Part shown: positions 1 through 7,481 of the stretch, piece after piece
Layout of the letters: every line of letters begins with the position of its first letter
Numbering within the stretch: position 1 is the stretch's first letter
Source of the DNA: a virus
Direction: 5' to 3' (one strand)
Virus record (IMG/VR): IMGVR_UViG_3300028025_002439
Location: 1-21,555 of that record
Length of the DNA: 21,555 nt
The notes under the pieces: generated by a model
The model's database searches: none
What the model was told of the DNA's origin: nothing
The model's input: the letters and a program-made list of their open reading frames with translations, nothing else
Position numbers and translations under genes: made by a program

Positions 1-42
1 TTTATTATCGAATACCGTTTTTCTCATTAAAACTTTGCCCAT
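1..42 (-). CDS. 5' end of an unidentified late gene, cut by the left edge
   Basis: An open frame starts at an ATG at position 42 (MGKVLMRKTVFDNK) or at an in-frame ATG at 27 and runs off the left edge. Only 9 to 14 codons are visible, so no function can be named. It follows the capsid gene after a strong terminator hairpin and a TATATTTG box. In HK97-type phages the next gene is often a head-tail connector, but that is inference from gene order only. Confidence 0.45.
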   Translation of the reverse strand, partial: MGKVLMRKTVFDNK

Positions 43-61
43 TATTGTGCTATTTTTTGAA

Positions 62-69
62 CAAATATA
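62..69 (-). promoter_or_regulatory. Promoter-like TATATTTG box before the left-edge gene
   Basis: Read on the minus strand, positions 69 to 62 are TATATTTG, which fits the Bacteroidota -7 consensus TAnnTTTG. It lies 19 nt before the ATG at 42. No clear TTTG -33 element is at the expected distance, because that stretch is occupied by the terminator hairpin. Its place directly after a terminator makes a restart promoter plausible. Confidence 0.35.
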
Positions 70-70
70 A

Positions 71-107
71 AAAGAAAAGCCACCCAATATTTAGGTGGCT
101 TTCTTTT
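71..107 (-). terminator. Rho-independent terminator after the major capsid gene
   Basis: GCCACC (79-84) pairs with GGTGGC (94-99) around a 9-nt loop, and the stem extends with three A-T pairs. Read on the minus strand the stem is followed by a T-rich run. A-rich and T-rich flanks on both sides mean it could also work on the plus strand. It probably ends the head-gene transcript after the capsid gene. Confidence 0.8.
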
Positions 108-127
108 AATTTGGAATTGTATTAAAA

Positions 128-1324
128 CTAAACCCCGATTGCAGCGATATCCGTTGCAAATGTACCCTTAACGATTGCTAATGGTGCGTAGTTAGTTAAT
201 GCAATACGCTCTTGTAAACGTACCGTTACAAAACCATCACGAACGTTTGTTCCATCCTCACGGAAAAACTCTAATGATAAGTTTTCACGGATCCACATTT
301 GTGTTCCTAAACCGAAATTACCTACCAAGTAAGTTCCCGCCGTTACCGCTGTGTTGATTACAACCGGTACCCCTAAGAATTGTGGCTGTAAACCTGCGTA
401 AACCTGATCTTTCAAATACTCATTTGTTGTTGACTTCAACAATAAGATTTTTGCAAAATCTGTTGGGTTTACCATGATGTAATCCGGGCGATAATTAACC
501 AATGCTAATTGATTGATTGCTACCGTTAAAACATCAAATTGGTTTGCTGCTGTGATTGAATCTGCAAATGCACCTGCTGCGAATGCTGTTGATCCTGATG
601 TCACGATACCTGAAATGTTAGGTGCCGTTCCGTTACCATAAAGCAATTGTGCATCTTCAACCGTTAATAATTTCTCAGGTGCACGTGCTGCAAGGTATGA
701 TGTCAATTGTGCTGTATCAGCCAACATCTCCTCAGAAATACGGAAATATGTTCCAACTTTCTGAACGTTTGCATCGTATGCCGTTAAATCGAAATCTGAT
801 TCAGGCAATGTTGAACCTTGTGCTGTTGCTGCTGCACCATTGTCATATGCTGATTCGCGTACGTAACGTACAACCTCTGCATTTGTAGAACCTTGTGCTA
901 ACAATTGGCGAACGTGTACCGGACGCGTTGGATCGTACTTGATACCCGGAACGTATTGTGCCGGAATAACTTCACCTGTGAAATTAGCCGCAACGGTCAT
1001 ATCACCTGCCTTGATTTCAAATTTAGCTGAACGGCTTGATCCGTTGATTAAATTCTCTAAACCACCTTTTGTGATACCTTCAACCAATGATTGCTTGAAT
1101 GATTGTGCGTTTGCACCTGTTGCTGTTTTCTTTGCTGCAACTTCTGCTGCATCAATACGGCCGTGAATTTCTGTGAATTTAGCCTCTAAATTCTTGATTT
1201 CGGATTTTAATAATTCATCCGCTTTGCCTGTTGCTGATGCAACTGCCTGACCTTCTGCTTTTGCGATTCTCGCATCAATTGCCGAATTTAATTCGTTCAA
1301 TTGGTTTTTGATTTCCTCTGTCAT
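128..1324 (-). CDS. Major capsid protein, HK97 fold
   Basis: This 398-residue protein forms the icosahedral shell. Residues 1-70 are charged and helical, like the scaffolding (delta) domain of HK97-type capsid proteins, which the prohead protease removes during maturation. The rest resembles the phage_capsid family: a flexible arm (about 100-140), an extended loop region (about 145-180), and a long helix followed by PEKLLTVEDAQLLYGNGTAP near residues 216-235. The C-terminal half has the alternating hydrophobic pattern of the P and A domains. It lies 1 bp after the protease gene, the usual order portal, head protein, protease, capsid. A strong terminator follows. The delta-domain cleavage site cannot be fixed from sequence; somewhere between residues 65 and 105 is likely. 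Confidence 0.93.
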   Translation of the reverse strand: MTEEIKNQLNELNSAIDARIAKAEGQAVASATGKADELLKSEIKNLEAKFTEIHGRIDAAEVAAKKTATGANAQSFKQSLVEGITKGGLENLINGSSRSAKFEIKAGDMTVAANFTGEVIPAQYVPGIKYDPTRPVHVRQLLAQGSTNAEVVRYVRESAYDNGAAATAQGSTLPESDFDLTAYDANVQKVGTYFRISEEMLADTAQLTSYLAARAPEKLLTVEDAQLLYGNGTAPNISGIVTSGSTAFAAGAFADSITAANQFDVLTVAINQLALVNYRPDYIMVNPTDFAKILLLKSTTNEYLKDQVYAGLQPQFLGVPVVINTAVTAGTYLVGNFGLGTQMWIRENLSLEFFREDGTNVRDGFVTVRLQERIALTNYAPLAIVKGTFATDIAAIGV

Positions 1325-1325
1325 C

Positions 1326-2009
1326 TTATTTTGACTTTATTTGATTGTTTAAATATGAAAATATTTCGGAAATATCAACCTGTTTAACTTCCGGCACGGT
1401 GACAATTTCTGCCGGCCGTGTGGTAACATCAATAAACAATGATTTCAATTTCATCAACTCACCCTCAATTGCGTACCCTAATTCATCGGATACATTTTCT
1501 TTCTTGATCATTTTGGCTAAAATGTCGAAACGTTTTGCCAATAAATCCTGATCAATTTCACCCTTTGCATCTGTAATCAATGCCATTGGGTTTGCTGCTA
1601 ATGTAACGCATGAAATTTCGTACAACTTGCATTCTTTTAATTCACGCACACCATCCTGTCTGTAATTCTTAACAATTGGCATAATACCAACTGAATTTTC
1701 AGAAATCACACCATTTTTCATCAACAACAAAATGTCCTCGCCCATTCGTGTTTTTGGGATTTCAGCAACAAAATACAACCCTTTTGCATCTTCACGTAAT
1801 TCTGTGAATTTACCTAATGGCTGATCAATTCTGTGTTGGTTGCAATACCTTACACGTGAACCATTTTCAGATAATGTTTTTGTATATGCCCCTTGCAAAA
1901 TGATGTCATTGTCTGAATCAATATTGCCAAAAATTGAACCATATCCGGACACGATGCCGTTTGCCTCATCAATGTCATCAATCCCAATGGATGTTTGTTT
2001 GTAAATCAT
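1326..2009 (-). CDS. HK97-type prohead protease (peptidase U35)
   Basis: This serine protease cleaves the capsid delta domain and itself inside the prohead. Numbered from the ATG at 2009 (227 residues), the family landmarks are visible: the G.GS.FGN.DSDNDI segment (about 21-36), the catalytic-type histidine in NQHRIDQPLGK (His59), the catalytic-type serine in ISENSVG (Ser106), and LYEISCVTLAANP (about 129-141), which ends the family core. A TTG at 2027 would add six residues, but it lies inside a promoter-like element, so ATG 2009 is the better start. The C-terminal 60 residues are charged and linker-like. The stop lies 1 nt before the capsid start, suggesting coupled translation. Confidence 0.9.
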   Translation of the reverse strand: MIYKQTSIGIDDIDEANGIVSGYGSIFGNIDSDNDIILQGAYTKTLSENGSRVRYCNQHRIDQPLGKFTELREDAKGLYFVAEIPKTRMGEDILLLMKNGVISENSVGIMPIVKNYRQDGVRELKECKLYEISCVTLAANPMALITDAKGEIDQDLLAKRFDILAKMIKKENVSDELGYAIEGELMKLKSLFIDVTTRPAEIVTVPEVKQVDISEIFSYLNNQIKSK

Positions 2010-2024
2010 AACCTTTCTTTTGCC

Positions 2025-2055
2025 CAAAATTAGTCAAATTGCTAATTAGAAAACC
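2025..2055 (-). promoter_or_regulatory. Conserved phage promoter-like element, copy 1 (before prohead protease)
   Basis: Read on the minus strand this contains GGTTTT, then CTAATTAG, then ATTTG, then TAATTTTG, the last fitting TAnnTTTG. GGTTTT and TAATTTTG are 17 nt apart. The same series recurs at 15737-15768. TAATTTTG ends 15 nt before the protease ATG at 2009. CTAATTAG is a perfect 8-bp palindrome and may be an operator. It would give the protease and capsid genes a promoter separate from the terminase transcript. Confidence 0.6.
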
Positions 2056-2072
2056 TGTTGTAAAAATTAATT

Positions 2073-3125
2073 TTAACCGCCTAAATTTTCACCTTCAATG
2101 ATTGCACCTGTTACCCCTGTGATTATTTCAGCACTATTGATTGCATCAACGATGGTTGCCTGTGCAATGCCAAATCCTAAATCTGTAATTGGTGCACCAA
2201 TTGTGTTTGCTCCAACCTTTGGCAATACAATCATTGAACAACGGCAATTAATTACATTGCTTGCTGATCCATTAGGATCGCCCGGTCTTTGTAATGATTC
2301 ACCACCAACTGAAAATTTGCTATTAAACGGAACAACTTGATTGTTTGCTGCCTGATGTGCCGGCCTTACTCTTGCATCGTATCCTGATTTCCAAGTTTTG
2401 GTCATATCAGCACCCGGAAACAAATTGACTGCCGCCTGTTCGGTTGCATAATTTGCTGCATTCGTTGCCTCAGTCCTTACAATTCTGCGTGCCTGATAAT
2501 CTGCTAAATAATCAAATTTTTGTCGCAACATTTTGGCCTGAACCTTTTCACCGGCTGACATAAATATTGGATCGGACATAAATTGTCGCAAAGTATTTGT
2601 CAATGTAGCCTGTGCCGTTGATGATACCATTGTCACCCTTTGGCCTGCCACCTGATTCCCCATAAACGCAAATGCGTTGGCCCAAATGGATTGCATATTA
2701 CCCGGATCGGCTTTTGGCATATATTTTTCAACATTGCGTGAATACCAATTGGCAAATTGTAACCCGATTTTGGAATACATTCCCTCGTACATCGCAACAT
2801 ATTTGCTGTCCTGAAAAAACTGCTGTGCTGTTGCTGTGGTCATTGATTTGATTTTCAAAAACAAATCAATTGCATCATTATATTCTGCCTTGTAAAACTC
2901 CGTGAAATCTTTTATTGATGTGCGTTCCGCTTTGCTCAATTCATTTTCGAATTCATCCGGCCAATTGTCTTGTGCCTTTTCCTCTTTCGGTGGATTGAAT
3001 AGATTGCTACAAACCGCCACACGTTGATCAATGGTGCCAAAATCATTGACAATATTAAGATCAACAACACAACGGCCCATGAAATCATTTTGGCTTTCAC
3101 CTGCAAATGGTTTAGGCAATGGCAT
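2073..3125 (-). CDS. Head morphogenesis protein, phage Mu F-like / SPP1 gp7-like
   Basis: This 350-residue minor head protein probably assists prohead assembly or early DNA ejection. The C-terminal half has the Mu F-like landmarks: RRIVRTE (213-219), then W245, D250, RVR (252-254), H257, PGDP (281-284) and INCRC (292-296). The middle (about 50-200) is helical and has no clear motif. The N-terminus (about 1-45) is a compact segment, MPLPKPFAGE, then F15 and C19, then QRVAVC (34-39), which resembles short cysteine-bearing segments I recall at the ends of other phage head proteins. It begins 2 nt after the portal stop. The fold call rests on the C-terminal motif spacing. Confidence 0.85.
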   Translation of the reverse strand: MPLPKPFAGESQNDFMGRCVVDLNIVNDFGTIDQRVAVCSNLFNPPKEEKAQDNWPDEFENELSKAERTSIKDFTEFYKAEYNDAIDLFLKIKSMTTATAQQFFQDSKYVAMYEGMYSKIGLQFANWYSRNVEKYMPKADPGNMQSIWANAFAFMGNQVAGQRVTMVSSTAQATLTNTLRQFMSDPIFMSAGEKVQAKMLRQKFDYLADYQARRIVRTEATNAANYATEQAAVNLFPGADMTKTWKSGYDARVRPAHQAANNQVVPFNSKFSVGGESLQRPGDPNGSASNVINCRCSMIVLPKVGANTIGAPITDLGFGIAQATIVDAINSAEIITGVTGAIIEGENLGG

Positions 3126-3127
3126 AT

Positions 3128-4504
3128 TTAGTCAATTTTTAGTGACTTTGGATTCTCCAATGATGGCATTGATGGATTCTGTGCCATCAAATTAGCAGGG
3201 ATAAAATAATCATCCATGAACGGATTGTCTTTGTCCATTGCATAATTCATTGCATCACGTTTTTCGTTTGGTGTAACCCACCATGCTGCTGCCAACTGAT
3301 TCACCAATTTATCCACTTCCTCCTGCATTTCGCTGATGGCTGTGAAATCGAAATCAATGAAATATTCATCACCTTTGCCGAATTTTGGTGCCAACCACCG
3401 ATTCAATTCATCACGTATTTTGATCAACTCAGGAATAACAGCATTTTGATATAAAGCCTTTTTGGCTTCCTTCATATTGTTGTACGTTGATGAATCCGTG
3501 TTGTTTAGCAACTGAACCGGTATATTATAGATATTACACAAATCCTTTACGGTGCCATTGTATTGCTCAATCAATGACAAATCTGATGCTGATAATCCAA
3601 AATTAACCCATGACAAATCCTTTGGTGTGATGATTACATCACCGGCATTTGATGCACCCTGATAATTTTTACGGAATTTGTCTTTTAATGCCTGTGCTTG
3701 CACCTCAGTCAAATTTCCATCCTTTGAAATCAACATACCACGTGATGTTTGATTCTGCAAATATTTTAATCCGGTGGTTACGGCTTCATTGTTGGCCGAT
3801 AAAACACGCAGGCCGGCACGCAAAGGTGATTGGCCATATAGGTTTGAACCGCTGCTGTCGTAATCCGGATTAAAATCTTTAATGTGGCAAATCAATTCAG
3901 GTGGAACCTCAATCATTGAATTGTATTGAATTTTGTATCCTGCCACAGGTTGCATCACACCTCCTGAAACGATTTCAACCAATTGTGATGGCAATGCATA
4001 TAATTCCGTGAATTTGCCTTCATTTGGCCCTGAATCCGGCCCGATTCCGTAGATGTATCGGTTTCCTGTTAGTTTACCGAATGCAACTAATTCACCCAAC
4101 CATGCTGAAAACGATTGCTCAGGATTTGGCCTTTTTAATAGTGCCTCTAATTGTGAATCCTTTACTTCCTCAAATGCTCTTTTGCGCAGGATGTTGGCTT
4201 TGTACATTGCATTGCCATCCATCACACCTGATGTCATCGCCTTGTATTGCTTTGCTGATCCCTCATTTGTAACCCTGTAAACGGTCATTGGAATCGTTGT
4301 TGCAGCCTTAACGATTAGGTTAATTATTGAATAAATGGTTGCATTTCGTTGGTATCCATCCCGAATGTATGTGACATCATTGTCCTCATTCATTATGATG
4401 TTAGTACCTAGCCACGTGTAAACCAATTTGTTGTATGCCGGATTTGTTCCTGTGGTCAATGCTTTGGCAATGGTCTGCCGGAATGTATCAATCAATGATG
4501 CCAT
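3128..4504 (-). CDS. Portal protein, HK97 family
   Basis: This 458-residue protein should form the dodecameric portal through which DNA enters and leaves the head. Landmarks of the HK97 portal family are visible: an N-terminal arm, an ATIYSIINLIVKAATTIPM helix (about 54-72), a PNPEQSFSAWLGELV segment with the following LTGNRYIYGIG (about 126-155), ELYALPSQLVEIV (about 168-180), and the central helix in SPLRAGLRVLSANNEAVTTG (about 226-245). The C-terminal part has the NIYNIPVQLLNN type clip and stem region. Length is normal for the family. It follows the large terminase gene after 32 nt, the standard packaging-module order. Confidence 0.93.
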   Translation of the reverse strand: MASLIDTFRQTIAKALTTGTNPAYNKLVYTWLGTNIIMNEDNDVTYIRDGYQRNATIYSIINLIVKAATTIPMTVYRVTNEGSAKQYKAMTSGVMDGNAMYKANILRKRAFEEVKDSQLEALLKRPNPEQSFSAWLGELVAFGKLTGNRYIYGIGPDSGPNEGKFTELYALPSQLVEIVSGGVMQPVAGYKIQYNSMIEVPPELICHIKDFNPDYDSSGSNLYGQSPLRAGLRVLSANNEAVTTGLKYLQNQTSRGMLISKDGNLTEVQAQALKDKFRKNYQGASNAGDVIITPKDLSWVNFGLSASDLSLIEQYNGTVKDLCNIYNIPVQLLNNTDSSTYNNMKEAKKALYQNAVIPELIKIRDELNRWLAPKFGKGDEYFIDFDFTAISEMQEEVDKLVNQLAAAWWVTPNEKRDAMNYAMDKDNPFMDDYFIPANLMAQNPSMPSLENPKSLKID

Positions 4505-4523
4505 CTGTATTGCTTTTTTTTCT

Positions 4524-4531
4524 CAAAAATA
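4524..4531 (-). promoter_or_regulatory. Weak promoter-like box before the portal gene
   Basis: Read on the minus strand, positions 4531 to 4524 are TATTTTTG, fitting TAnnTTTG, and end 19 nt before the portal ATG. The -33 region is T-rich but has no well placed TTTG. AT-rich sequence gives such boxes by chance, so this is tentative. Confidence 0.2.
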
Positions 4532-4536
4532 ACGAA

Positions 4537-5721
4537 TTAAACCACAAAAAAATCAGAACGGTTTTTGTATTTAGTATAAACCCCATATCGGATTGCATCC
4601 ATTAGGTGATTATGTTTGTCGATTGGCTTATTTATAATCGTTCCATCCTTTAATTGCTCCCAAAAATAAAATTGAAATTCATTGTGCAAATTGATTGATT
4701 CCTTTGAACAAATTACTTCGTGTTCCTTTAATAAACTAATCCCGGCTTTTATTGATCCTTCACCCTTAATTGCAGGAACGGCCAAAATATCCATTTGTCG
4801 CAATTCCTCAATTGATTTTGGTTCCGCTGATTCACAATAAATTATGTGTTCGTTTATTTTCTTTTCTTTTAGGAAATCGGCAATGTCACGGTTGGTCATG
4901 CCCTTTTTGTACATAATCTCATGGATGTACAATTTATCTCCAACCTTTGCCAACTGCACAATGGCCGTTGGATCGTGACTGAATCCAAAGTCAAGGCCAT
5001 AAAATACATCATCAAATTCAGGAAATTCAGCCTTTGGAATAAATTGCCAATTAGGAAATATTTGGCGATCGCTAAACACGGCACGTTTGCCCTCACCGTA
5101 CACCCTCCAATAATCCGGATCTTTCGCCTTTAATCTTTCGATTTCATTCACTAATTCAACCGGCAAAAACTTATTATCCAAATACGTTGTGATCCATGTG
5201 TCACAATCATCACGTGTGATTACCTCATCATAAATCCAATGCACCGGATCGGATGGATTAAAATCGCAAATCATTTCATCCGTTGTACGCATTAATAACT
5301 GCCGAAAATCTTCGTGATCTAATTCATTGACCTCGTTGCAATAGCAAATATTTCGTTTACGGCCCCTGATTTTTTGTGGTTCATCAACTGATAAAAATTC
5401 CACAACATGACCGCCAAACGTATATGTGTTTTCTGATTTGTTGTGTTGGCCCACATACAGGATGCCCAAATTGTCTAATATTTCAAGAAAATCACGTTGA
5501 ACTGATCCCTTCAATGCCGGCAATGTTTTGCGCACAATTGAAATCACCAATGGTTTTGGTGATGATGTCATTTTATAAATCAGGTATTGACACAGGGCAT
5601 AGGTTTTCCCCGAACGTGTACCGCCCTGATGAACTTTGATCCTTTTAGTGCTGTTTAATGTCTGATAAAACTGAATATTGCATTTCTGCGCTATTCGTTT
5701 TCGATTTGTGCCGGTGTCCAT
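4537..5721 (-). CDS. terL: Large terminase subunit (packaging ATPase and nuclease)
   Basis: This 394-residue motor protein moves DNA into the prohead and cuts it. The ATPase domain has Walker A GGTRSGKT (33-40), an RKT segment (64-66), and a Walker B-like strand ending in CNE (128-130), followed by the DFNPSDPVHW coupling motif (153-162). The RNase H-like nuclease domain has GLDFGFSHDPTA (242-253, Asp244), ESAEPKSIEEL (297-307) and HLMDAIRYG (372-380, Asp375). This layout fits the PBSX-like Terminase_3 group. The middle acidic position is Glu297, where I recall Asp in the common DSAEPKS form. Its first 31 nt overlap the small terminase gene, in another frame. Confidence 0.94.
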   Translation of the reverse strand: MDTGTNRKRIAQKCNIQFYQTLNSTKRIKVHQGGTRSGKTYALCQYLIYKMTSSPKPLVISIVRKTLPALKGSVQRDFLEILDNLGILYVGQHNKSENTYTFGGHVVEFLSVDEPQKIRGRKRNICYCNEVNELDHEDFRQLLMRTTDEMICDFNPSDPVHWIYDEVITRDDCDTWITTYLDNKFLPVELVNEIERLKAKDPDYWRVYGEGKRAVFSDRQIFPNWQFIPKAEFPEFDDVFYGLDFGFSHDPTAIVQLAKVGDKLYIHEIMYKKGMTNRDIADFLKEKKINEHIIYCESAEPKSIEELRQMDILAVPAIKGEGSIKAGISLLKEHEVICSKESINLHNEFQFYFWEQLKDGTIINKPIDKHNHLMDAIRYGVYTKYKNRSDFFVV

Positions 5722-6056
5722 TCTATTATGGCAGATTCAATGCCGGTTTCATGTACAACCTCCGTGCGTTCTACGTATCCACGTTTTTTGCCTTTGGTCT
5801 TTAAATAAAATATTGTGGCTGTTGTGTTGCCATCTTTGATTTGTCTGTGCAACTGCGATTCGGCAAAATCCAATGTCATGTCGGCCAATGCCTCCACAGC
5901 CTCCCGATATTCTGCATCCTTTTGCATCCACTCATAATGCACCGAACGTGGAATTTCTGTTGCCTTTGATGCTGTTGTGACAATGCCCAATGATTTTTCA
6001 AGGGCATCCAACATCCGTTTTTTATTCAACTTTGTTACACGTGCATTCACCGCCAT
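5691..6056 (-). CDS. terS: Small terminase subunit
   Basis: This 121-residue protein is the likely DNA-recognition subunit of the packaging enzyme. Residues about 13-60 form a helix-turn-helix: a KRMLDALEKSLGIVTTASKA helix pair and IPRSVHYEWMQKDAEYREAVE, the pattern of phage terminase small subunits with a homeodomain-like fold. A central helical stretch (about 60-95) would form the oligomer, with a tail TPAQIENE that may contact the large subunit. It lies directly before and overlaps the large subunit gene, which is the main support. It starts 3 nt after the ParB-like gene stop. Confidence 0.83.
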   Translation of the reverse strand: MAVNARVTKLNKKRMLDALEKSLGIVTTASKATEIPRSVHYEWMQKDAEYREAVEALADMTLDFAESQLHRQIKDGNTTATIFYLKTKGKKRGYVERTEVVHETGIESAIIEWTPAQIENE

Positions 6057-6059
6057 ATT

Positions 6060-6572
6060 CTATTTTTTAAGTCTGCAATTTAAACCATTTTCAATGAAAT
6101 GATTGTATGCCATTTGTCTTTGTTCCTCAGATTCAAAAACCACCTCAATGATATATTGATCCTTTGGATCAGCCGTTGTATCAACAGGCAATTCAAATCC
6201 CAATTCCTTATAAACAGGCAAATCAACCCCCCATTCAGTCAAATCATCCATCTCCCATTGATTGGCCAATACATCCCAATCCCATTCACCAAATCCGGCA
6301 TTATCCACAATTATAAACCGTTTCTGTTGTTCGGCTGTCAATGCTGATGCTTTAATGATTGGCACACGTTTCAATCCGGCTTCAATACAGGCACGCAATC
6401 GCATATTTCCACCCAATACAATCATATTATCATCAACAACAATGGGCCGTAATTGTAGCATCTCAGGGAAATCCTTAATGGATTGCACCAACTTTTTAAA
6501 TTTGTCATCCTTAATCAATCGGGGATTGTTTGGATGTGGAATGACTAATTTGATGTTTATTTCCTCTATCAT
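6060..6572 (-). CDS. ParB/Srx-like nuclease-fold protein
   Basis: This 170-residue protein has an N-terminal ParB-like domain: a PHPNNPRLI start (12-20), a helix KFKKLVQSIKDFP (24-36), RPIVVDDNMIVLGG (42-55) and the box GGNMRLRACIEAG (54-66). Next is VDNAGFGEWDWDVLANQW (89-106), which in many phages and mobile elements links ParB domains to a DNA methyltransferase; no methyltransferase follows here. The end (about 139-170) is a small domain of the type IIEVVFESEEQ then GLNCRLKK. In phages such proteins may be nucleases, CTP-binding DNA proteins or terminase partners. Its place directly before the terminase genes suggests packaging or DNA marking, but this is not shown. Confidence 0.8.
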   Translation of the reverse strand: MIEEINIKLVIPHPNNPRLIKDDKFKKLVQSIKDFPEMLQLRPIVVDDNMIVLGGNMRLRACIEAGLKRVPIIKASALTAEQQKRFIIVDNAGFGEWDWDVLANQWEMDDLTEWGVDLPVYKELGFELPVDTTADPKDQYIIEVVFESEEQRQMAYNHFIENGLNCRLKK

Positions 6573-6655
6573 TTCAACCTGTTTTTTTCATCAAAAATTA
6601 AACTGATCATTACTAATATAAACACGCACTCAACCCCTCCAACCCACCAACCCAT
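6569..6655 (-). CDS. 28-residue membrane microprotein
   Basis: A small ORF starts at ATG 6655 and ends in TGA at 6569-6571, overlapping the ParB-like gene start by 4 nt (ATGA). It encodes 28 residues: MGWWVGGVECV, a hydrophobic run to about residue 20 (FILVMISLIF), then charged DEKNRLK. That is one membrane segment with a positive end. It fills almost all the space between the DUF3310 and ParB-like genes. The ATGA overlap and membrane pattern support it; its size makes chance possible. Function unknown. Confidence 0.5.
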   Translation of the reverse strand: MGWWVGGVECVFILVMISLIFDEKNRLK

Positions 6656-6678
6656 TGTGACTAAATGATTAGCATCCA

Positions 6679-6897
6679 TTATCCTTTGAATTTTGACAAT
6701 TCCCGGTTAATATACCACACGGCCTTTTCCAAGTCCTGTTTCTTGTTCCCTTTGCTGTCTGCTCTTAAAATATATTTGATTGCGTTCCCTAAATTGAAAC
6801 CCAAATTGAATGATTCAATCACATCAATTGCCTCGATGCCTCCAACAGATTGATAATGTTGCGGATGATCCACCATTTCACGGCTCTCATTTGTCAT
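6679..6897 (-). CDS. DUF3310 family protein
   Basis: A 72-residue protein from ATG 6897, matching DUF3310: MVDHPQHYQSVGGIEAIDVI, then FNLGFNLGNAIKYILRA, then DLEKAVWYINREL. This family is widespread in phages and is sometimes labelled a nucleotide kinase, but it is far too small and lacks a P-loop. Function is unknown. Starts at 6945 or 6948 would add 16-17 unconserved residues and lie in a hairpin loop, so 6897 is preferred. It follows the HNH endonuclease gene. Confidence 0.82.
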   Translation of the reverse strand: MTNESREMVDHPQHYQSVGGIEAIDVIESFNLGFNLGNAIKYILRADSKGNKKQDLEKAVWYINRELSKFKG

Positions 6898-6933
6898 ATA
6901 GTATTGATTAGGTAAATATGTGCTTTTGATCCG

Positions 6934-6956
6934 GCAGTTATTCATCACCCAACTGC
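6934..6956 (-). other. Hairpin at the HNH / DUF3310 junction
   Basis: GCAGTT (6934-6939) pairs with AACTGC (6951-6956) around an 11-nt loop holding the alternative GTG and ATG starts of the DUF3310 frame. A 10-bp palindrome GTAAATTTAC (6959-6968) adjoins it and contains the HNH stop codon. It may lower use of the upstream starts or mark the 3' edge of an inserted endonuclease gene. Chance is possible at this stem length. Confidence 0.3.
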
Positions 6957-6965
6957 GATGTAAAT

Positions 6966-7481
6966 TTACCTCATATTTGCAATTGCATCACGTGTTTGCG
7001 AAACAAATTTTATGGCATCACTTTCATTTTCAAAAACACCTAAATATTTCTGTTTATTACCATCATAAATGTATGCCTGCCATTTGTTCAATTTCTTTTT
7101 AAATGATACCCCCTTGTGTTTGCTTGATTTTCTAGCACAATTATCCCATTTATGCTGATTATTTTCTGCCTGTGTAACCCATTCCAAATTTGAAACGTGA
7201 TTGTTTAACGTATTCAAATCCTTATGATTAACCTGTAAATGCCGATTATCTCCTAAAAATGCAATTGCAACCAATCTATGAACCAAATATGTTTTGGTTT
7301 CTCCATAATGCGACAATGTCACCTTTGAATATCCATTGGCTCCAATAGATTCATTGAAAATCTTTTCTTTTACCACCTTATTATTCATTTTGCGTGGTAA
7401 ACTTTTCACACGGCCAAAATTGCTTATTTCATACAATCCGATGTAATTGTCAATCGGTAGCCAAATTTCTAATCCTTCCAT
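6966..7481 (-). CDS. HNH homing endonuclease with NUMOD4 and AP2-like domains
   Basis: A 171-residue protein from ATG 7481. The order is a NUMOD4 segment (EIWLPIDNYIGLYEISNFG, near the start), an HNH core (VHRLVAIAFLG, then VNHKDLNTLNNHVSNLEWVT), and a C-terminal AP2-like DNA-binding part (KHKGVSFKKKLNKWQAYI, then KYLGVFENESDAI). This is the usual layout of free-standing phage HNH homing endonucleases, which spread by cutting DNA that lacks the gene. It overlaps the end of the upstream gene by 13 nt. A start at 7508 would raise that to 40 nt, so 7481 is preferred. Probably a selfish insertion in the operon. Confidence 0.88.
   Translation of the reverse strand: MEGLEIWLPIDNYIGLYEISNFGRVKSLPRKMNNKVVKEKIFNESIGANGYSKVTLSHYGETKTYLVHRLVAIAFLGDNRHLQVNHKDLNTLNNHVSNLEWVTQAENNQHKWDNCARKSSKHKGVSFKKKLNKWQAYIYDGNKQKYLGVFENESDAIKFVSQTRDAIANMR

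Noticed and set aside
6262-6606. 114-residue plus-strand ORF opposite the ParB-like gene
   Set aside because: Antisense shadow of a recognised domain, with no leader or neighbour support.
6679-6897. Nucleotide kinase label for the DUF3310 protein
   Set aside because: No P-loop and only 72 residues; the label is a carried-over annotation for this family.
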